Source: Polydactylus sextarius (Eukaryota; Chordata; Actinopteri; Polynemidae). Taken from it: a stretch of 64,000 bases of DNA. This document shows positions 58,131 through 64,000 of the stretch, one piece after another. Numbering within the stretch: position 1 is the first letter of the stretch; each line of letters begins with the position of its first letter. The DNA is taken from the NCBI GenBank assembly GCA_016801845.1, contig CM028909.1:17089313-17153312 (forward strand), read 5' to 3'. The notes beneath the pieces were generated by a model, which had not been told where the DNA came from, ran no database searches, and saw only the letters and a list, made by a program, of their open reading frames with translations. The translations under genes and the position numbers were made by a program.

Positions 58131-61100
58131 ATGGAGGAATTGAGCGCAGATGAGGTAAGGTGACAGTTAAAAGGGCTCAAAATGAGTGATGTCTTTCTAT
58201 TTTACTAACATGGCAATTCATGCTGTACAAAACCTTATCTTTTCTTCGGGGTTCATTTGTAACGGTATTGCTACTAGCCGACATACTATCAGAGCTAGCT
58301 CAGAGGCTAGCTCAGTCTAAATGGAAGAAATGAATCCGCGACAAAAAAAATTCATCATGTCAAATTTATCTCCATGGCAGAAGTGTGTGTCGGCCAACAC
58401 AACTTATAATATGTCTAGTTACGAAACACAGTTAATGTATCAGAGGGGACGAAACTGGACGTGGACTGTTGTGTCACCGTTGCTGGTAGTACGCTAATAT
58501 AATTGAGCCGGAGGAGCTCGATGCTAACTAGCTAATGTTAAACTGTGCACAAGCTGATGAGTGGCTGATATCGTTTTCGTATAAAACAACTTGCATTTTT
58601 AAAAAAACAATAACCTGGCTTATAATGTGACATATTTTCTATCTTCTTCGTGTTACATTTTGACCGAACAGTTTACATTTTTCTTGATAGTTAATGTGGT
58701 TTATTTTCTTGCGGTAAGCTAGCTGACAGTTGCTAACGTTGTTTTGCTAACAGTCAAAAATTAGCCTGTGAGGCGACTCAGCATAAAAACACACACACAC
58801 CGAGCCACCATTGTGCAGTCAACTGTGGGCCGACAAAACGACCACTGATCTGTTCGCCTTGAATCACACACATTATTTTATGAAGTATTTCATCTTTCCA
58901 ACCTTGTACTCGTATTTAGCTGCTCGTTCAAACAGCAACCGGGTTTGCAGTTTATTTACTGTAGTTCAGCTCCTCAGCTGAGTTGTGACGATCAGAGCTC
59001 ACATCTGACTTTGTTCGTAATGTAGGTTATGTTGTATCCGTTAGATAAGGCCTCTCTTTTATGAAAGACCACATTACGACTTGAATAAATGAATGATAAC
59101 AGATCATTGTTTTAATAATCTAAGAAATTATAAAAATGAAAATATCACCTTACATTTGTTATCTTTTAACTTGAAATAAAAATAATGCAAATCAACATTT
59201 TTTAAAAAATAGAAAACATCTTGACACAATCCAAGGTCAGAATTTGTCAAAGTTTATGATAAGTGTGTGTTTAAGTGTATATCTATCTAAATCCTCTGGT
59301 TTGTTAATTCAAGATTCGCAGAAGACGACTGGCGCGACTGGCTGGGGGACAGACATCACAGCCCAGCACCCCTCTTAGCACACCCCTGACATCTCCTCAG
59401 AGGGAGACTCCTCCTGGACCCCTTCATGGACCCTCAGGTGCTGCACCCCAGCCCCTGCCACCAGCTGCCTCCCATTCGTTGGGGCTCAATGTCCACAGTG
59501 GTACCCCTGCCACATCCCCCATGGGCACCTCTGGTAAGACTTGAATCGACAGCAACAGGTTTAGGGATTTACATTGTGGTTTGTCATTATTGGAGACTCT
59601 ATTCAGGTTTGATTTTGCAGTGTAGGACTGACTTTACTTACAGATTGTCAGACGTATTGTTGATAATATTGTGTCGTCTGTTCTCTAATGTTACTGTCCT
59701 TCAACACATTGTCCCTGAGGCTTGGAAGAGAAGCACTGTTTGTTTAAGTTTGAGTGCAACTGGAATAGATCATTTATATTTTTGACGTTGATATTTGAAC
59801 AGCAAGAACCAGTCGTGAACCCTGAACGACATCAATACAAACAGCAGTAGATTGATGTGATTACAGAGGCCCTCTTTACAGCCACAACCACAGCTGAAAT
59901 CATGCTTTCATCCATGTGTTGCTCTAGAAAATACATTAGTTGTTTATGAATACAGTGACTGTTTCCTGGTATTGTTTGCTGGTATGCACAGATGTGACAG
60001 TGGTGTTTTACAAAAGTATCTTTTTAGGGCCACAGACAGTTCATATAACTGGTTTAAGTGGTGTGTTGTAATTGTTAAAGCCTTCACTGTGTTAGTATAT
60101 GTTATGATCACACACAGTGTTTATTTGACTTAGAAGTTGATGGTGATGTTGAAAGAATATGAATACAGGAGAGAGTGGTTGTTGCACTTCATCCACAGTG
60201 AGATCCTTGTATTAATCTGCTTTCTCTCTACGTTTTGTAGCAGTCAGGGCTTATGATGGCACAACGCACTGTTATAAACACCAATCTGAGCCTTTACAAG
60301 CCCAGTATGACCAAGCAACAGCTTCCTTCCCAAACAACAATCATCAGAGAATATAAACCTTTAAATAGCTGCTTAGTCACCACTGATCTGTGTAGTGTTC
60401 TAGAAAGTGATCAGTTTGTTTTCATAACAAAACATGGATCATAATTGCTTTCAAGAATTCTTGATGAACCTTTTCTCTTTTGTGCAGTCTTGACGTTTTT
60501 GGGGAAAAAAAATAGACAAACAAACTATAAACTCGAACCCTGCAATCTAACTTGAAGGCACATTCACAGTCACTTTTTGTGCTTTCCAGGTGTTGAGTTG
60601 TAGTGTTTTGCTTTTTGCAGGGGTGGCATATGGTAGTCAGAGCAGCGAGGGGGTCAGCTCCCTCTCCAGCTCCCCCTCCAACAGCCTTGAGACTCAGTCT
60701 CAGAGTTTGTCCCGATCGCAGAGCATGGACATTGACACTGCCTCCTGTGAAAAGAGGTAAGAGGTTTTCTAATCATAAAGCCCAATTTAAAGGCTTTACT
60801 GGCCCCTTGAAATAAAAATTGAAAACAATACTCTCCCTGTACTTCTCCTCTTTGGGCTTGAAAGGTCAGAGTAGAAAAATATGTCCTTTCTGTATTAAAG
60901 ACCAGATATAAGCTCTTCCGTTATATCATATACAGTAGATTTGAAGAGTGGTAGATTACCACGTTTTAAAACAAAATAGAATAATGGAGCACCTCTTCTA
61001 GAAAATGCATTTTTTAATTTAGTTCCAGTAACTATAAATAAAGTATAAGTAAAATATTCTGATCTGGTACATTTGATGATTACTAATGTGACACTCTACT

Positions 61101-63488
61101 GGGGGTTTAAGTGTTGGCATGGTCTGATTAGGGTTGAAGAGATCTACTAACCACTGTGTCTCTGTTTTATTGCAGCATGTCCCAGGTGGATGTAGACTCA
61201 GGGATAGAGAACATGGAGGTGGAGGACAGCGATCGCAGGGAGAAGAGGAACTTGACTGAAAAGGTAAACAGCAGCAGAGAACATTGTTCTCTGGAAGAGA
61301 CACGGAAGAGACAGATTTCCTTAATCATTTCATAACCTACTTGACTTTGATCATAGACATAACCGCAGTGTTAGGTGATTTACACGGGGGTAATTGCAGA
61401 CTTTCCATCGACTCTGTTTTTGGTTTCGTTTTCATTTGATTCGGTTCACTGGTGCATACCTGATTCTTGATAGACGAGACAGATCATGAGATAATGAGTG
61501 TCATGAGACTCGCAGTGTAATGCAAGTCCTTTTGACTTTTAATCTGTCAATGTCTGTGGTTTGTGATCAAACCTTTGCTGTTTTTGTGTCTACGCTACAG
61601 GAAACCTCTGCAAACTCTGATGTCTCTGAAGAGCAGGCTCTGCAGCTCATTTGTAAGATCCTCCGCGTATCGTGGAAGGAGCAGGATAGAGATGTCATCT
61701 TTCTCCCTTCACTGGCCGCAGAGTTTCTCCAGAACCCTAAAGATGGTATGTGACTGAACAGCATTTTTAACTCTGTTGCCATAGCAAACTGAATGTCTGC
61801 CCTCTTTAGGAAAGTGTCCATAATAAATAAATTTGACTTTTTTCTACTAGCATACTCAGACTTCAAAGACCTGATCGGCCAGATCCTGATGGAAGTCTTA
61901 ATGATGTCCACTCAATCACGTGTCCACAACCCCTTCGCCAGCTTGACCGCCACTTCTCAGCCAATTGCAGCAGCCAAATCTCCTGACCACCGCCTGACGC
62001 TGGTGCAGCCCTCCAGCCTCGGTGGCAGTCCCATGGGCCCGAGTGTAGGGTCTTTTGGAGCCAGCTCTCTGTCCAGGCAAGTACCCCGGCCCAGTGTTAT
62101 GGCCTGAGGATTCCTAGAGACATCACTGGGTCATTTGTCATCTCATGTTTTCTTTTCCTTCAAGTCTTTCTGATTTTGCTTTGATGGTTTCTGTTGCTGC
62201 AGACATTGTTCACTGATCATTTTTGCCGATAATTGTCTTATCAATGTTATCCACAGTCTGTATGGGTGTGGAAGTCCTCACCCAATGACTTTGGATTCAG
62301 GCACGAGGACTCCTTCATCTCTCTCCATCCCTACCACACCCTCTCTACCTTCTACACCCTCTACCCCACAATTTGTTGTTCCGCCCAGCCCTCCTGTTAA
62401 TGCTCCTGTGAGACACTCTCTCAACCCTTCATCTGCCCCCATGCCCATCTCCCAACGCTATCGGCCTTACTCAGTCGCCACACCATGGGGCGCTCCCTCC
62501 CCATCTAGCTCGGGTCATAGAGGGTTTAGTTTCTTCGGACCCTCTCCGAGCTCTTCAGGGTCTTCTATTCCTCCCAACACCCCGGTTCCTGTGCCACCAA
62601 TCAGCCCTCATTCTCACTCCTTGAGCTCACCTAGAGCTCGCAACCTCCCCTCCTCCACACCTCCTCTCATGGTGCCCCCCTCTCCCAGAGCAAATACACG
62701 ACAGGCTGCCTTTGGTGCCAGGATCCCACCATCTAGGTATCTCATTTGCATGTCAGTGTGTGGTGCACATGAAGCAAAAACTAAAAGCCTAACATTTTTG
62801 AGCCTTTTAACTAAATCTTTAGTAATATCCCTTTTGTTGTATATATTAGTTTCATGTAGTCAGATTCAGACCAGTCATTTAAAAACCAGTGAACAACCTG
62901 ATATTTTAGCATTTCTGTGTTCAGTGAATTCATTCTAGTGAATTTACTTGCGGTATTTGGGTTTTTTACTAATATATAATATATTTTTAAAAGCTCTAAT
63001 CATTTTGCAATTAACTATATATCTCTGATATGGTTTAACAAACATGTTTAACTCTAAAATTCACAAGACAAACTTTGCGCCTGTGCAGCGACTCAGTCAA
63101 GACAAGTTGTACGAGAAGTTATCAGATCTGACAGCATGTGAAAGTTGCAGACAAATGAGAATTGATAATTATTTTAAAGCGGCACGAGAAGCAGTTCTCA
63201 GGGAAGCTTTCATTCTGCCAGCATCCTTTTTTCATTCTGTCCTCTTTTCTTGTGACTTGTTACTTTTCCACGTTTGTCTAAATGTTCATTCACCCGTCTG
63301 TCTCCTCATGCTTTGCACTATATCCTCTTTTCTTTTCTTCCATTCCTTATCTCACTCCTCCTGTCTTTTCCTCGTCGTGTCAGCCCCTTGTCGCTCCTGT
63401 TCTTTGCCCTTTCTGACATGACTCAGGACAGCAGTGATGAAGACTCTGAGGAGGAGGAGGATTTTACACGGGTTCAGTTTGGGTCCAG
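58131..63488 (+). CDS. ube4b: Ubiquitin conjugation factor E4 B, N-terminal part
   Basis: U-box E3/E4 ligase (yeast Ufd2 relative) that extends ubiquitin chains; only the N-terminal region lies in the window, and the Ufd2 core and U-box are beyond the right edge. Exons: 58131-58154, 59314-59533, 60621-60756, 61176-61263, 61601-61745, 61851-62076, 62257-62736 and probably 63432-63488. The first exon codes MEELSADE exactly as in human, followed by IRRRRLARLAGGQ. Further landmarks: GVSSLSSSPSNSLETQSQSL, SRSQSMDID, MSQVDVDSGIENMEV, SEEQALQL, SDFKDLIGQILMEVLMMST and NPFASLTATSQPIAAA. VDVD|S at 131-135 matches the granzyme-B/caspase cleavage site known in human UBE4B (Asp123 there). The intron after exon 6 has a GC-AG border. 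Exon 7 is a 480-nt Ser/Pro-rich in-frame cassette. The AUG has a strong context (GCGATGG). Confidence 0.93.
62257..62736 (+). other. ube4b: ube4b exon 7, 480-nt Ser/Pro-rich cassette
   Basis: Opens after CCACAG and ends at TCTAG|GTATCT; phase 2 at both ends and exactly 160 codons long, so skipping keeps the frame. It codes a low-complexity Ser/Pro/Thr-rich segment with TPS repeats and one conserved island, RYRPYSVATPWG, matching RYRPYTVTHPWA in human. The human gene has long and short isoforms differing by the corresponding Ser/Pro-rich block. The remainder of the exon is poorly conserved in wording. Confidence 0.85.
63432..63488 (+). other. ube4b: Candidate ube4b exon 8, acidic microexon
   Basis: Fifty-seven bases coding an acidic stretch with SSDEDSEEEEDFTRVQFGS, then donor TCCAG|GTACAC. 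To stay in frame after exon 7 (phase 2) the acceptor must be the second of two tandem AGs (CAGGACAG, exon start 63,432); the first AG (start 63,427) would shift the frame. The length is divisible by three and phase 2 is kept at both ends, so it would be another in-frame cassette. I do not recall this segment in the reference human protein. Confidence 0.5.
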
Positions 63489-64000
63489 GTACACCGCTGC
63501 ACGGTGTGTGTTAACGCGTGTATGCTTGCTCAGCGATAGGACCACTGCATGTTCCAGTGGAGCCTATGAGGCTTAAAACTAACAGCACACACAAACACGC
63601 CAAGGAAGAGTGGTGAAAGATAGACCGATGGAGGCGTCTTTGAGGATGCTCCTTTTTCTTATTTGTTTTGCTCATCAAAGGTTTAGACATAAGGTCCAGG
63701 AACTGTTACTCTGGGTGTATCATGTTTTGTTCAGTAAATATCAACAGATGAAGATTAAAGAGGTAAATGTGCAGCTGCAGGAGACAGAAATTCTTTCATA
63801 TGACGTTTTGGTCTCAGTGTTTAGTATTTGTCTGGGAAAGATAATTGAATTTCAGTCATTATCTAATCACTAAAAGACTCATTTTTTTTATATGAATAAT
63901 CTGCAGCAAATTTTAATGTTCAAGGTAATCTTGCACACCCCAGAGAAATTATCAAAAAACGAAAGATCTTTTAAAGTTAAAGGGAATAATATTTCACATC
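63489..64000 (+). other. ube4b: ube4b intron, window edge
   Basis: Sequence after the last recognised exon. The 87-codon frame at 63,610-63,873 has no resemblance to Ube4b, and the next conserved Ube4b exon (beginning near NWDSYSDH in human) is not in the window. Confidence 0.6.

Noticed and set aside
62077..62082. Using the GT at 62,081 as a normal donor for ube4b exon 6
   Set aside because: It gives phase 0, whereas exon 7 needs phase 2; the GC donor at 62,077 restores both frame and the conserved SSLSSLY-type junction.
63044..63421. 125-codon plus frame inside the ube4b region, preceded by TGTGCAG
   Set aside because: The first 50 residues look coding-like, but no Ube4b homology is recognisable, no donor lies at a useful place and the end is a pyrimidine tract belonging to the next acceptor.
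1..64000. CRISPR arrays, operons, phage or toxin-antitoxin genes
   Set aside because: No spaced direct repeats of CRISPR type and no bacterial gene structure; all repeats are microsatellites or eukaryotic transposon remnants.

Overview
This is ordinary nuclear chromosomal DNA of a ray-finned fish, most likely a teleost. The evidence is five intron-containing vertebrate genes with compact introns, teleost-type repeats (a V-SINE, an L2-like LINE tail, a decayed Tc1 transposase, an AAGTA-rich repeat) and a gene neighbourhood matching human 1p36.22. I see no bacterial, phage, CRISPR or organelle sequence and no gene cassette that looks like a new system. The value of the window lies in its gene models, alternative-exon structure, promoters and a few local DNA oddities.

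Layout: 1-12,560 is intergenic with no supported gene. 12,789-41,400 (+) is clstn1 (calsyntenin-1), 19 coding exons, 981 codons before the stop, with intron 1 of 11.5 kb and a long 3'UTR that may run to about 44.8 kb. 46,455-47,707 (-) is lzic, six coding exons, tail-to-tail with clstn1. 48,020-48,480 is a CCAAT/CRE-containing bidirectional promoter. 48,747-53,357 (+) is nmnat1, four coding exons, 274 aa. 55,107-56,090 (+) is an rbp7-type cellular retinol-binding protein, four exons, 137 aa. 56,840-57,340 is a degraded Tc1 transposase. From 58,131 (+) come the first exons of ube4b, which continues past the right edge.

The genes do not form one pathway. Calsyntenin-1 is a synaptic and kinesin-cargo cadherin, Lzic is a small ICAT-domain protein, Nmnat1 makes nuclear NAD, Rbp7 carries retinol in the cytosol and Ube4b is a U-box E3/E4 ubiquitin ligase. 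What joins them is conserved linkage. lzic-nmnat1-rbp7-ube4b keep the tetrapod order and orientation, while clstn1 is flipped and ctnnbip1, which lies between CLSTN1 and LZIC in human, is not seen.

All exon borders were read by eye from splice sites, reading-frame continuity and recalled family sequences. No alignment or transcript data were used. UTR limits, promoter sites and repeat family names are less certain than the coding exons.
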